From an uncultured Oscillospiraceae bacterium (GTDB taxonomy: Bacteria; Bacillota; Clostridia; Oscillospirales; Oscillospiraceae), in the NCBI GenBank assembly GCA_934646185.1, contig CAKUEH010000013.1:1-64000 (forward strand): a stretch of DNA of 64,000 nucleotides, written 5' to 3'. Below the pieces are notes generated by a model. That model was not told the origin of the DNA, ran no database searches, and was given only the letters and a program-made list of their open reading frames with translations. Position 1 is the first letter of the stretch. The number at the start of each line of letters is the position of its first letter. The position numbers and the translations under genes are program-made. Positions 42,607 to 50,814 of this stretch are shown here, piece by piece.

Positions 42607-43176
42607 TCAGGACTTCCTTTCTATTCTGTCTGCGACCGCCAGCCGGTCCAGCTCCACGCCGGAGCGCCAGCGCTCGCAGTAGGTTTGCGTACATTTTTTA
42701 TAGCGGGCAAAGGTCTGCCGCGCCTGCCGTTCGTCGCTGTAGACCTTCCAGATGCCCGTGCATTTGGCGTTTGCCGCGTGATTCTCGATGAATCCCTTCA
42801 CGTCCTCCGGCGGATAGCTGAGAAACAGGCCGACCTCGTGCGGGAATTCCGCGCCTTCGCGCATGCGCCGCACCAACCGCGCGACACACCCGCCGCAGCT
42901 GCCGCAGGGATAGCCCGCGTCCGCCAGCAGCGACTTTGCCGTCTGCGCGCGCAGATCGCGCTGCAGCGCCGCCGGGCGGTAGAGGTACAAAAGCGCCTTT
43001 CCCTCCGTGAACCGCAGCGGCAGCAGGCACAGCCCGCGGGAAAGATAGCGCCGGTTGAACGCGCGGATCTCGCGCAGCAGCGCGTCCTTTTCCGCGCACG
43101 GACATGGAAACAGGCTCCCGGTCTTGATCCCGGCCAGCGTCGGCGCGGCCTGCCGCACGACCATCTCCTCCGACAT
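42607..43176 (-). CDS. DUF3793 family protein
   Basis: A 189-residue DUF3793 protein. Cys-rich points include LFPCPC near residue 22 and PCGSCGGC near 96; further motifs are FNRRYLSRGLCLLPLRF, FPHEVGLFLSYPPEDV and GIWKVYSD. The start at 43176 overlaps the DUF2325 stop. The protein is cytosolic with no known activity. In Clostridia it usually lies with DUF2325 and flavodoxin genes, often next to iron transport. Confidence 0.88.
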   Translation of the reverse strand: MSEEMVVRQAAPTLAGIKTGSLFPCPCAEKDALLREIRAFNRRYLSRGLCLLPLRFTEGKALLYLYRPAALQRDLRAQTAKSLLADAGYPCGSCGGCVARLVRRMREGAEFPHEVGLFLSYPPEDVKGFIENHAANAKCTGIWKVYSDERQARQTFARYKKCTQTYCERWRSGVELDRLAVADRIERKS

Positions 43177-43469
43177 CAGCAGGCCTCCTGCGCTGCGTAT
43201 TTGTCCAGAATGCCGCGCAGCGCGGACAGGGAGCTGGTGTGGCAGCGCTCGATGATCGTCCCGCGGCCCTTGAGCTCGCTCAGCGCGCCCTGCACCATCT
43301 TGTGGGACATGGTATTGGTGAAAAAGATCGTCAGATCCGGGCTGCCCAGCTTGTTCCGCAGGCCGCCGGCGGGCTTGGTGAAGATCTTCGACTGACATTG
43401 GTAGCTTTCGCAAAGCTCCCGGTAGCGGCGCTCCATACATTCGTTGCCGCCAAGAATTACAACGCTCAT
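43176..43469 (-). CDS. DUF2325 family protein
   Basis: A 97-residue DUF2325 protein with a small Rossmann-like pattern: SVVILGGNECMERRYRELCE at the start, then DLTIFFTNTMSHKM. It starts at 43469 after AAAGGACG and leads the DUF2325-DUF3793-flavodoxin operon. Role unknown; the association with iron-responsive genes is known for the family in Clostridia. Confidence 0.88.
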   Translation of the reverse strand: MSVVILGGNECMERRYRELCESYQCQSKIFTKPAGGLRNKLGSPDLTIFFTNTMSHKMVQGALSELKGRGTIIERCHTSSLSALRGILDKYAAQEAC

Positions 43470-43495
43470 AGGCTCGTCCTTTCGGTTTGAAATTA

Positions 43496-43511
43496 GTTAG
43501 ATATCTCTAAC
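43496..43511. promoter_or_regulatory. Possible metal-regulator box upstream of the DUF2325 operon
   Basis: GTTAGATATCTCTAAC: 6-bp inverted arms GTTAGA/TCTAAC around a 4-base centre, 27 bases before the DUF2325 start. It resembles DtxR/IdeR/MntR-type boxes (TTAG..CTAA). A weaker related site, GTTAGAGAACCTTAAC, lies near 43580-43595. No regulator gene is adjacent. Confidence 0.45.
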
Positions 43512-43681
43512 CTGCGGATATAGTACGCCCCGCGATCTGCCCGCATTGCGGACGGCGAGAGGATGACGTCCGCACCATGGCGGTTAGAGAACCTTAACTG
43601 CCTGCACAGATCATACCATACTTTTCCCCGATACGCAAGAAAAATTTACGCGGAACACAAAAAATCTGCCCGGAAGCGCAA

Positions 43682-43835
43682 AAAGGCTCCCCTTTGAACA
43701 AAGGGGAGCTGTCAGCGAAGCTGACTGAGGGGATTCCGTAGTGCAGATGCAAATTTCAAAGCGTTCCGAAATTTGTAACGTTCGAATCCTCTCAGGCCCT
43801 TCGGGCCAGCTCCCCTTGTGCCCAAGGGGAGCCCT
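43682..43835. repeat. Dispersed repeat family A, copy 3
   Basis: Begins AAAGGCTCCCCTTTGAACA and ends CAAGGGGAGCCC, with hairpins TCAGCgaaGCTGA and GGCCCTTCGGGCC inside. Both ends are of the GGGGAG type, unlike copy 1, so this is a variant arrangement. It lies 20 bases after the spo0A stop and could terminate spo0A. Confidence 0.75.
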
Positions 43836-43855
43836 GAGTGCGCGTATCACGCCGC

Positions 43856-44629
43856 TCAGATCACCTGACCGTTTTTCAGCTGCAGCTGGAGCTTGTCGGC
43901 GATGAGTGCGATGAACTCGGAGTTTGTCGGCTTGCCCTTTGTGTTCGACACGGTGTAGCCGAAGAAGCGCTGGAGCGTTTCCAGATCGCCCCTGTCCCAT
44001 GCGACCTCGATGGCGTGGCGGATGGCACGCTCGACGCGAGACGGCGTGGTCGCGAACGTCTTGGCGACCTGCGGGTACAGGACCTTTGTGATGGCGTTGA
44101 TGACGTCCATATCCTGTACGGCGATCATGATCGCCTCGCGCAGATACTGATAGCCCTTGATGTGCGCCGGGACGCCGATCTCGTGGATGATGGAGGTGAC
44201 CATCGCCTCGATGTTGACCTCCTGCCGCCGCTGGGCGTTCTGACGGAGCTGGCCGTCGATCGCGGTCATCTCGTGGATACGCTCGGCCACGGCGTCGAGC
44301 TCGCACGGCTTCGTCATGAAGTACTGCACGCCGAGACTCGCCGCCATATTCGCGACGTATTCCGTCATAAAGCCCGTCAGCACCAGCGCCGCCGGCGGCT
44401 TGTCCATCTCACGCGCCTTTTTCAGGACCGCGATGCCGTCCAGCTTTGACAGCATCAGATCCAGCACCAGGATGTCCGGTTTTGCGGCGCGCAGGAGTTC
44501 AACTGCGCGCTGCCCGTCGGCTGCCGTACCGACGATTTCATAGCCGGGAACCTGTTCCAGACGGCGTTTGACGTGACCACAGAATTCCTCATTTCCATCT
44601 GCGATCAGAATTTTGACACGGTTTTCCAT
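43856..44629 (-). CDS. spo0A: Stage 0 sporulation protein A, master regulator
   Basis: A 257-residue response regulator controlling entry into sporulation. The receiver domain (1-120) has the phospho-acceptor Asp 57 in LVLDLMLSKLDG, acidic residue D11 and Lys 107 in TKPCELDA. The C-terminal effector domain carries the DNA-binding helices GYQYLREAI and TPSRVERAIRHAIEVAWDRG, nearly invariant in Spo0A. It starts at 44629 after GAGGAGAGG. No spoIVB lies upstream, which differs from the common spoIVB-spo0A order. Confidence 0.98.
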   Translation of the reverse strand: MENRVKILIADGNEEFCGHVKRRLEQVPGYEIVGTAADGQRAVELLRAAKPDILVLDLMLSKLDGIAVLKKAREMDKPPAALVLTGFMTEYVANMAASLGVQYFMTKPCELDAVAERIHEMTAIDGQLRQNAQRRQEVNIEAMVTSIIHEIGVPAHIKGYQYLREAIMIAVQDMDVINAITKVLYPQVAKTFATTPSRVERAIRHAIEVAWDRGDLETLQRFFGYTVSNTKGKPTNSEFIALIADKLQLQLKNGQVI

Positions 44630-44693
44630 TTTTGACCTCTCCTCATCATATGGTTTGTGTCAGACACTGACTTTTTATCGCTGCGACATCACT

Positions 44694-44722
44694 AATGTAG
44701 CACAATATGGAAATTTTTTCAA
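44694..44722 (-). promoter_or_regulatory. Proximal spo0A promoter
   Basis: Minus strand: TTGAAA (44722-44717), 17 bases, TACATT (44699-44694), about 65 bases before spo0A. Confidence 0.55.
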
Positions 44723-44762
44723 TTTATTTTCCGAAATTTGCGCCAGAAACTTCTCGCTGTCC

Positions 44763-44769
44763 TTCGACA
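44763..44769 (-). promoter_or_regulatory. Candidate 0A-box upstream of spo0A
   Basis: TGTCGAA on the minus strand, the Spo0A-binding consensus, about 40 bases upstream of the proximal -35 box. A seven-base match can occur by chance. Confidence 0.45.
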
Positions 44770-44866
44770 TAAAATTTATAGAGTAAAGAAAACGTTAAAA
44801 ATGACATAAAAGAAGAAAAATAAAAATAAATTGCAGTATCTTTTTTGGGCCCAGCTTCCAAACGCG

Positions 44867-44895
44867 ATTATATGACCGCTAGCCCGCCGCGTCAA
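44867..44895 (-). promoter_or_regulatory. Distal strong promoter upstream of spo0A
   Basis: Minus strand: TTGACG (44895-44890), 17 bases, perfect TATAAT (44872-44867). Transcription would start near 44860, 230 bases before spo0A, through a very AT-rich stretch. It may give a long spo0A leader or a separate small RNA. No ORF with a good ribosome site is seen between. Confidence 0.68.
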
Positions 44896-44952
44896 GTGCA
44901 TCCAATATTTTTCTACATTTTTGTAAAATTTCCAAAATAAATTTGGATGTTC

Positions 44953-44996
44953 TGCATAAAAACCCGGATCCCGCACAGCTGCGGGATCCGGGTTTT
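44953..44996 (-). terminator. Terminator of the Fe-S protein operon
   Basis: AAAACCCGGATCCCGCA and its complement around CAGC form a 17-bp stem; the minus strand continues TTTTTATG. Confidence 0.88.
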
Positions 44997-45012
44997 CCGC
45001 TGTTTTTCCGTG

Positions 45013-45768
45013 TCAGACGCCCTGCGGCAGGATCCTGCCCTCCGCCGTGAACGTCACGACGCGCATGGGAAGATCCTTTCCGCTTGCCGCAGCGGCCTGC
45101 CGCGCGGCATATTCCAGCCCGCCGCAGCACGGCACCTCCATGCGCGTGAGCGTCACGCTGCGCACGTCGTTTTCCGTCAGGATTGCCGTCAGCTTTTCTT
45201 CATAGTCCGCGCGGTCGAGCTTCGGACAGCCGATGAGCGTGACGCGGCCGCGGATGAAGTCCGCGTGGAAGCTGCCGCAGGCGTATGCCGTGCAGTCGGC
45301 TGCGATGAGCAGGTCGCAGCCGTCAAAATACGGCGCGCGCACCGGCACGAGCTGCAGCTGCACCGGCCAGTTCTGCAGACGGCCCGGCTGCGCGGGCGCG
45401 TTCTGGCTGCCGGTCTCCTGCGCAAGCGTCCGCACCTGCGTGCCCGCGCAGCCGCAGGCCAGCCTGTCCGGCGCCTTTGCGCCCGGCGTTTTTGCAGCCT
45501 GCACGGCCTTGACTGCTTCCGCCGTCAGCCGGTCGCGCTTCGCCTGTTTGACGGCTTCTTCGTCATATGCCGCCGCTTCGCGCTCGATAAAGCGGATCGC
45601 GTCCACCGGACAGACCGGCAGGCAGTTGCCGAGCCCGTCGCAGTAATCGTCCCGGATCAGCTTCGCCTTGCCGTCTATGATGGCGATCGCGCCCTCGTGG
45701 CACGCCTGCGCGCACAGGCCGCAGCCCGTGCAGGCCGCCTCGTCGATCTCGATGATGGTCCGTTTCAT
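45013..45768 (-). CDS. Two-[4Fe-4S] ferredoxin-domain protein
   Basis: A 251-residue cytosolic protein. The N-terminus has two 4Fe-4S motifs: CTGCGLCAQACHEG (about 13-26) and CDGLGNCLPVCPVD (about 43-56). The remainder has scattered cysteines (LACGCAG, PCCGG) and resembles Clostridial iron-sulfur proteins found with Crp/Fnr regulators and hybrid cluster protein genes. It overlaps the zinc-ribbon gene upstream by four bases. Electron transfer is likely; partner unknown. Confidence 0.88.
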   Translation of the reverse strand: MKRTIIEIDEAACTGCGLCAQACHEGAIAIIDGKAKLIRDDYCDGLGNCLPVCPVDAIRFIEREAAAYDEEAVKQAKRDRLTAEAVKAVQAAKTPGAKAPDRLACGCAGTQVRTLAQETGSQNAPAQPGRLQNWPVQLQLVPVRAPYFDGCDLLIAADCTAYACGSFHADFIRGRVTLIGCPKLDRADYEEKLTAILTENDVRSVTLTRMEVPCCGGLEYAARQAAAASGKDLPMRVVTFTAEGRILPQGV

Positions 45769-46067
45769 GTGTGTTCCTCCTGATTTTTCCTGGCTTCCAA
45801 TCTCGCGCGCCGCTCGGCGTCGGCCTTTTCCTGGTTGCGCCGCGCGATGATCATGAGCTTTTCATACGTTTCCTCGCCCACGCACTGCTTCGCGTATTTG
45901 CACCACTGCACGCAGCTGAGCTTGTCGTTGTACACGACGAAGCCGCATCTGTCGCAGGCGACCTCCGTGTCTGTGGAAAAAATTTCGATGGGATTGCCAC
46001 AGTTCGGGCAGATCCGGTCCTCAATGGTCGGCGTTCTCGGCTTTCCCTGGCAGCCGTCCATGATCAT
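45765..46067 (-). CDS. Small zinc-ribbon-like protein
   Basis: A 100-residue protein with CPNCG and CDRCG (two CxxC pairs, about residues 20-42), then LSCVQWCKYAKQCVG and a charged helical tail. The pairs suggest a zinc ribbon or rubredoxin-like metal site. It starts at 46067 after AAGGAGG and is translationally coupled to the ferredoxin-domain gene. Divergent from the Crp/Fnr regulator. Unknown role, perhaps redox. Confidence 0.8.
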   Translation of the reverse strand: MIMDGCQGKPRTPTIEDRICPNCGNPIEIFSTDTEVACDRCGFVVYNDKLSCVQWCKYAKQCVGEETYEKLMIIARRNQEKADAERRARLEARKNQEEHT

Positions 46068-46086
46068 GTTCCTCGCCTCCTTCTGC

Positions 46087-46142
46087 GTAACCGATGACGC
46101 AGCAATCGGTTACTTGACTTTCTGGCCATAGTATACGATAAT
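46087..46142 (+). promoter_or_regulatory. Crp/Fnr gene promoter with adjacent 9-bp inverted repeat
   Basis: TTGACT (46114-46119), 17 bases, GATAAT (46137-46142). Directly upstream GTAACCGAT (46087-46095) and ATCGGTTAC (46105-46113) form a perfect inverted repeat with a 9-base spacer. It sits between the divergent zinc-ribbon and Crp/Fnr genes and could be an operator for either. Confidence 0.65.
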
Positions 46143-46187
46143 GAAGAAACAATGTATGTTGTTTTTCCAACAAAGGAGGATCAAATC

Positions 46188-46850
46188 ATGGAGGATCTGG
46201 CGATCCTGACCGAATGCGCGCTGTTTCAGGGACTGGATGAGGCGCAGCTCCGGCAGATGCTGCCGTGTCTGTCCGCGCGCCGGGCGAGCTTCCGGCGCGG
46301 ACAGTTTCTGCTGCGCGCGGGAGAGCAGGCGGCATGGGCCGGGATCATCCTGTCCGGCGAGGCCGAGATCTTACAGGAGGATTTCTGGGGCAACCGCAAT
46401 CTGCTCGCCGCCGTCGGGCCGGGCGGGCTGTTTGCCGAGGCGTTCGCCTGCGCGCAGGCCGTCTCGCCGGTGAGCGTTCTGTGCAAAACGGACGGGAGCG
46501 TCCTGTATCTGAACGTGCGCGCCGTTTTTTCGCCCTGCGGCAAGGCCTGCGCGCAGCACAAGGCGCTTTCGCAGAACCTCATCCGGGTGCTGGCGGAGAA
46601 AAACATGCAGCTGAATGAAAAGGCGGGCTTCCTCTCGCAGCGCACAACGCGCGAAAAGCTGCTGGCCTATCTGTCCGCGCAGGCGCGCAGGGCCGGCAGC
46701 GCCAGCTTCCGCATCCCCTTCGACCGGCAGCAGCTGGCCGATTTCCTGTCCGTCAACCGCAGCGCCATGTCCGCCGAGCTCTCGCGCATGCAGCGCGAGG
46801 GCCTGCTCCGCGCCGACCGCAGCCGCTTCACGCTCTGCCAGCCGGAATAA
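46188..46850 (+). CDS. Crp/Fnr family transcriptional regulator
   Basis: A 220-residue regulator: cyclic nucleotide-binding-like barrel (about 5-120), a long helix, then a helix-turn-helix (FDRQQLADFLSVNRSAMSAE, about 178-197). The cysteines in SPCGKACAQ near 113-121 could sense redox or bind a cofactor, but the Fnr N-terminal cluster is absent. The start at 46188 follows AAAGGAGG; an earlier Met lies upstream of that site. It is divergent from Fe-S and zinc-ribbon genes, the likely targets. Confidence 0.9.
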   Translation: MEDLAILTECALFQGLDEAQLRQMLPCLSARRASFRRGQFLLRAGEQAAWAGIILSGEAEILQEDFWGNRNLLAAVGPGGLFAEAFACAQAVSPVSVLCKTDGSVLYLNVRAVFSPCGKACAQHKALSQNLIRVLAEKNMQLNEKAGFLSQRTTREKLLAYLSAQARRAGSASFRIPFDRQQLADFLSVNRSAMSAELSRMQREGLLRADRSRFTLCQPE

Positions 46851-46852
46851 GG

Positions 46853-46878
46853 AAAAGACCGCCCGCGGGCGGTCTTTT
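46853..46878. terminator. Bidirectional terminator, perfect 26-bp palindrome
   Basis: AAAAGACCGCCC followed by its complement, with T-runs on both strands, between the convergent Crp/Fnr and rnmV genes. Confidence 0.9.
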
Positions 46879-46880
46879 GC

Positions 46881-47489
46881 TTATGCCTGCTCCAGAATGC
46901 GGCGGGCCTGTGCGAAAAATTCTTCGCGGGAAAACAGGACATTGAGCGCCTGCAGCAGCGCGTTTGCGCTCATGTGCGCGGGCAGGCTGAGCGCCTTTAA
47001 AAGCGCGGCACGCTTTTTCGCGCTCTCCGGGCCGCCGGAAAGGCCGAGGGAAAACAGATCCTGTTTGGTGATAGGCTCCCTTGCGGGCGGAGGCGCGCCG
47101 CCGTCCTCAAACTCCGCGCCCGCGTCGCGCAGGGCCTTCAGAAGAATTTCGGGCGTCATGCCCTCCACGCCGAGCAGCCCCTCTTTTCCGGGGGCTGCCT
47201 TTCGTTTTTCCTTGCCGGGCAAGTCGGGAATATAGGCGTGCAGCACGCCCTGTTCCGGCAGCGCGCTCTTGAGCGTGTTGCGGATGAGAAAACCCGCGCC
47301 GTCCGAATCGGTCAGGATCACAAGGCCGGTCGTCTGCGCGGCCTGCCGCAGCAGACGCAGGAGCGCCGGATCCTTCATATCGGTAAAGCCGTTTGTCGTA
47401 AAGATGGCCGTGTCGACGATCTGGCGGAGCGTGTTCTGGTCGTATTTTCCTTCGACGACGATGGACTGCCGGAGCTTCCGCTTATCCAT
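46881..47489 (-). CDS. rnmV: Ribonuclease M5-like toprim protein
   Basis: A 202-residue toprim-domain protein of the RNase M5/DUF4093 type that matures the 5S rRNA 3' and 5' ends in Firmicutes. Toprim residues: VVEGKYD (11-17), the ILTDSDGAG motif near 58-66 and the C-terminal DUF4093 region with GVEGMTPE. It starts at 47489 after AGGAGG within the end of holA (8-base overlap). No rsmA/ksgA gene is adjacent, unlike in Bacillus. Confidence 0.85.
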   Translation of the reverse strand: MDKRKLRQSIVVEGKYDQNTLRQIVDTAIFTTNGFTDMKDPALLRLLRQAAQTTGLVILTDSDGAGFLIRNTLKSALPEQGVLHAYIPDLPGKEKRKAAPGKEGLLGVEGMTPEILLKALRDAGAEFEDGGAPPPAREPITKQDLFSLGLSGGPESAKKRAALLKALSLPAHMSANALLQALNVLFSREEFFAQARRILEQA

Positions 47490-48537
47490 GCTGCGCCTCC
47501 TGCGCGAGCCGGACGATCAGCAGCTCCAGAAGCTGCTCCTGCTCACCCGCGCTCGTCTTCATGGCGAGATCCGTATCCAGAACGAGCTGGATCGCGCTCT
47601 GGCAGAAGCGGTCGGTCACGCGGCGGGCCGCCGTCATAGTAAGACCCGCGGGATAGCTCTTGAGCCCCGTCAGCTCCATCAGCTCCTTCTGTCCGCCGCC
47701 GGCGGAGAGAAGGACGCGCGCGTAGTAAAGCCGGCGCAGCTGCGCGCCGATGGCGCCCAGCACGGCGATGGGATCGGTCTGCATGGCGTAAAGCTCCTGC
47801 AGTTTAAAAAGCGCCTTTTCAAAGTCCCGGTTCACGACGGCGTCGCTGATGTCGAAGGTCTGCGCGCTGAGCGCCGGGATGACCACCGCGTCGATGGCCC
47901 CGCGCGTGATAGTCTCGCCCTCCTGATAGGCGGCGATCTTGTCGATCTCGCCCCCGAGCGTGGTCATGAGCCCGTCGGTGCGGAAGATCAGATACTGGCA
48001 CAGCTCGTCCGTGACGCTCTTGCCGTGCGCGCGGAAATGGCGCGTGATCCACGAGCACAGATCGCGCTCGGACTGCTTGCCGAACGATAGGATCTGCGCG
48101 TGCTCCCTGACGGCGGCGGCCAGCTTTTTCATCGTGCCGTTGAGTTTAAACTCCACCGTGTCGTAGACGAACAGCACGCAGCAGTAGTCTGGGATGTCGG
48201 ATAAAATGGCGGCGTATTGCTCCCGCGCGCCCTCCGGCTGCTTGAACAGGTCGACATCATCCACGCGCACGAGCGTCCGCTCGGCCATCATGGGCATGGC
48301 GTCGATCGCGTCGGCCAGCGCCTGCGGCGTGCAGTCGTCGGCGGAAAAGCGGTGAAAATTGAATTCGCCCGCCGGGCCGTCGGTGAGCTTTTTCGTGACG
48401 AGATCCACGTAATGGCTGCGCAGAAACGCCTCCTCGCCGCAGATGATATAAAAGCTGCCGAGCGTCCCTGCCTTCAGATCCGCCTTAAAGCGGCGCACAG
48501 CCTCGGCAGAGCCGTCGTCAGGCGCTTTTTTTGCCAT
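47482..48537 (-). CDS. holA: DNA polymerase III delta subunit
   Basis: A 351-residue clamp-loader subunit that opens the beta clamp. The HolA N-terminal domain shows SFYIICGEEAFLRSHYVDLV (about 28-47), then DAMPMMAERTLVRVDDVDLF and the helical C-terminal domains. The start at 48537 (MAKKAPDDGS) is chosen because the family begins here; its ribosome site is weak (GGGGG), perhaps coupled to comEC 4 bases upstream. comEC-holA order is common in Firmicutes. Confidence 0.93.
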   Translation of the reverse strand: MAKKAPDDGSAEAVRRFKADLKAGTLGSFYIICGEEAFLRSHYVDLVTKKLTDGPAGEFNFHRFSADDCTPQALADAIDAMPMMAERTLVRVDDVDLFKQPEGAREQYAAILSDIPDYCCVLFVYDTVEFKLNGTMKKLAAAVREHAQILSFGKQSERDLCSWITRHFRAHGKSVTDELCQYLIFRTDGLMTTLGGEIDKIAAYQEGETITRGAIDAVVIPALSAQTFDISDAVVNRDFEKALFKLQELYAMQTDPIAVLGAIGAQLRRLYYARVLLSAGGGQKELMELTGLKSYPAGLTMTAARRVTDRFCQSAIQLVLDTDLAMKTSAGEQEQLLELLIVRLAQEAQHG

Positions 48538-48541
48538 GTGC

Positions 48542-50791
48542 TTACCCCCTGATGGTGATGGTGCCGGAAAGATCCGTGCGGAAGACCGCCGCTCCGGCTT
48601 TTTCGATGCGGCGGAGCGTCTCGTCCGCCGGATGTCCGAAGCGGTTGTCCGCGCCCACGGAGATGAGCACGGCCTCCGGCCTGACCGCGCGCAGGAGCGC
48701 CTCCGATGTGGACGCGGCCGCGCCGTGGTGCCCCGCGACAAGCACGGCGGCATGCGGCAGCTCGTGCGTGGACAGCAGCCGGTATTCCGCCTGCTCGGAC
48801 AGATCGCCGGTCATTAGAATATCATATTTTTCGTCCGCTGCCAAGACGCAAAGCCCGGCATTGGCTTCCTCCGCGCTTCCGATGGGCGCAAAAATGCGCA
48901 TCCCGTCCGGGAGCGTCAGATCGTTCGTGACGAAGCGAATTTCAGCGCCGGCCTGCGCGGCGGCGAAAAGGATTTTTGTGCGAAGGCCGTTTTCCGGCGA
49001 CAGATCCGGCACATAGAGCGTCCTGACGCGCACACGCCGCAGAAGCTGCCGGACGCCGTTGCAGTGGTCGGCGTCAAAGTGCGTGAGAATGAGCCGGTCG
49101 ACCTGTGTCACGCCGCGCGCGAGCAGGAACCGCGCGGCGGTCTCTCCGCTGGCATCCTCCTGCCCGCCGCAGTCGATCATGCTAATGCGTTTGCCGCTGC
49201 GGCTGACGAGGCACTGCCCCTGCCCGACGTCGAGCATGGAAAAGCTGGCGTCCGGCAGCGCGTAATCCGCGCAGGAAAGCCCCATGCAGCACGCCGTGAC
49301 GAGCACGGCCACCGCCGCGGCCTGCCAAAACCGGACGGCCCTCGGGCGCAGCGCGAGCAGAAGCGCGAGGCCATAGAGAAAGACCGCCGCCGCGATGAGA
49401 TACCCGGTTTCGAGATAAAGCGCCGCGAAGGGGAGCTCTGCCGCCCCGCGCACGATCAGCAGCACCAGCCGCACCGGCCAGCTGAGCACCCACGCGCAGA
49501 CGCCTGCCGCCGCCGGGAGAGCCAGCGCGAGCAGCGCCGTCAGCAGTCCGCCGCAGAAGACGATCGAGAGCATCCACAGCGCCAGCACGTTCACGACCGG
49601 CGCGGCAAGCGAGACGGTCCTAAACTGGAGCGCCGTGATGGGAAGCGCGAAGACCATGGACGAGATCGTGCAGCAGAGCGCCGTCAGCATGGCGCGCAGG
49701 AGCGAGCTGAGGACTGTTTTTGGCCGCAGCAGGCGCGAGAGGAGCCGGTTTTCCGAGAGGCTCCGGTAAAGCCCGCCCGCGAAGAAGACGATCCCCGCCG
49801 TCGAGGCAAACGAGAGCTGCAAGCCCACGTTCAGAAGCGCCCACGGATTCTGCGCCAGCAGCACGAGAAGGGCCGCGCAGATGGTCGTCGGCGGGTCGTT
49901 TTCCCGCCGCGCGAGCGGCGCGCACAGAACCATCGCCTGCATCACGCCCGCGCGGACCGCGGAGGCCGGCGCGCCGGTCATGACGATGAAAAACGCGGCG
50001 GCAGGCAGACCGAGCACCGCTGCAAGCCGGTGGTTCCCGCCGCACAGCAGCAGGATCATGCCGAGCAGGATCGAAACATGCATGCCGGACACGGCGACGG
50101 CATGGTAAATGCCCGCGATGGCCAGATCGTTCTTGTCCTCGTAGCTGAGTCCCGATTTATCGCCCAGCAGCAGCGCCTGCATAAAGCCCGCCGTATCGGG
50201 CGGAAACGCGGCCCGGATCGCTGCGCGGAGGCGTTCAGCCAGCAGAGCAGGAGCAAGCCAAGCCGACGCGCGTCCCGGCTCGGCGTGCAGCGTCCCGCGG
50301 CAGCTTGCCGTGAGAAACACGCTGCGGGACAGATCATAATCATTGCCGCGCGCGTGCTTTTCCTGCGCCGTGGTGAGCTTCGCTGTGCCGGACAGGAGGC
50401 TCCCGGGCAGGATCTCGCCGTCGGCCTCGTCAAAGTAAAGAATGGCTGTGCAGCTTTTTCCGTCCAGCGTCAGCCGGGCAGAGACGGACTGTCCATAGCT
50501 GCTCGCCTGCGGCGCGGCCAGAGCCTGCGCGGAAAACGCGGCCGTTTTGCCGGAAAGGGCCTCGAACGGGCGCAGAAAAAGCGCCTCGTACCCGCGGCAC
50601 CAGGCAAGTCCGGCCAAAAGGCCCAGCACGCAGACCGCCGCGCGGCGCGCGATCGGGCGGCGGAGCAGGAACAGAAGCGCGCAGACTGCCGCAAGCGCGG
50701 CGAGCAGCATACCCGGCGCGCCATGCAGCAGAAACAGATACAGAGCGGCGGCTATGGCGAAGCCGCCGGAAAACAGGCAGAGCCGTCGCAT
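48542..50791 (-). CDS. comEC: DNA internalization competence protein ComEC/Rec2
   Basis: A 749-residue polytopic membrane protein forming the DNA uptake channel. An N-terminal OB-like region, the competence domain with multiple helices (AVAVSGMHVSILLGMILLL, LLNVGLQLSFASTAGI) and a C-terminal metallo-beta-lactamase domain with LILTHFDADHCNGV and VAGHHGA are all present. It starts at 50791 after AAGGAGA. It implies at least remnant natural competence; comEA is not beside it, and the DprA-like gene lies 26 kb away. Confidence 0.95.
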   Translation of the reverse strand: MRRLCLFSGGFAIAAALYLFLLHGAPGMLLAALAAVCALLFLLRRPIARRAAVCVLGLLAGLAWCRGYEALFLRPFEALSGKTAAFSAQALAAPQASSYGQSVSARLTLDGKSCTAILYFDEADGEILPGSLLSGTAKLTTAQEKHARGNDYDLSRSVFLTASCRGTLHAEPGRASAWLAPALLAERLRAAIRAAFPPDTAGFMQALLLGDKSGLSYEDKNDLAIAGIYHAVAVSGMHVSILLGMILLLCGGNHRLAAVLGLPAAAFFIVMTGAPASAVRAGVMQAMVLCAPLARRENDPPTTICAALLVLLAQNPWALLNVGLQLSFASTAGIVFFAGGLYRSLSENRLLSRLLRPKTVLSSLLRAMLTALCCTISSMVFALPITALQFRTVSLAAPVVNVLALWMLSIVFCGGLLTALLALALPAAAGVCAWVLSWPVRLVLLIVRGAAELPFAALYLETGYLIAAAVFLYGLALLLALRPRAVRFWQAAAVAVLVTACCMGLSCADYALPDASFSMLDVGQGQCLVSRSGKRISMIDCGGQEDASGETAARFLLARGVTQVDRLILTHFDADHCNGVRQLLRRVRVRTLYVPDLSPENGLRTKILFAAAQAGAEIRFVTNDLTLPDGMRIFAPIGSAEEANAGLCVLAADEKYDILMTGDLSEQAEYRLLSTHELPHAAVLVAGHHGAAASTSEALLRAVRPEAVLISVGADNRFGHPADETLRRIEKAGAAVFRTDLSGTITIRG

Positions 50792-50814
50792 GGGCCGTCT
50801 CCTTCAAAATGCAG

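Noticed and set aside
44776..44976. 66-codon minus-strand frame in the spo0A upstream region
   Set aside because: Starts inside the hairpin of a terminator, has no ribosome site, and encodes a Phe-run from AT-rich DNA.
46152..46187. Crp/Fnr start at 46152
   Set aside because: The ATG at 46188 is preceded by AAAGGAGG, which lies downstream of 46152, and the family begins at MEDLAI.
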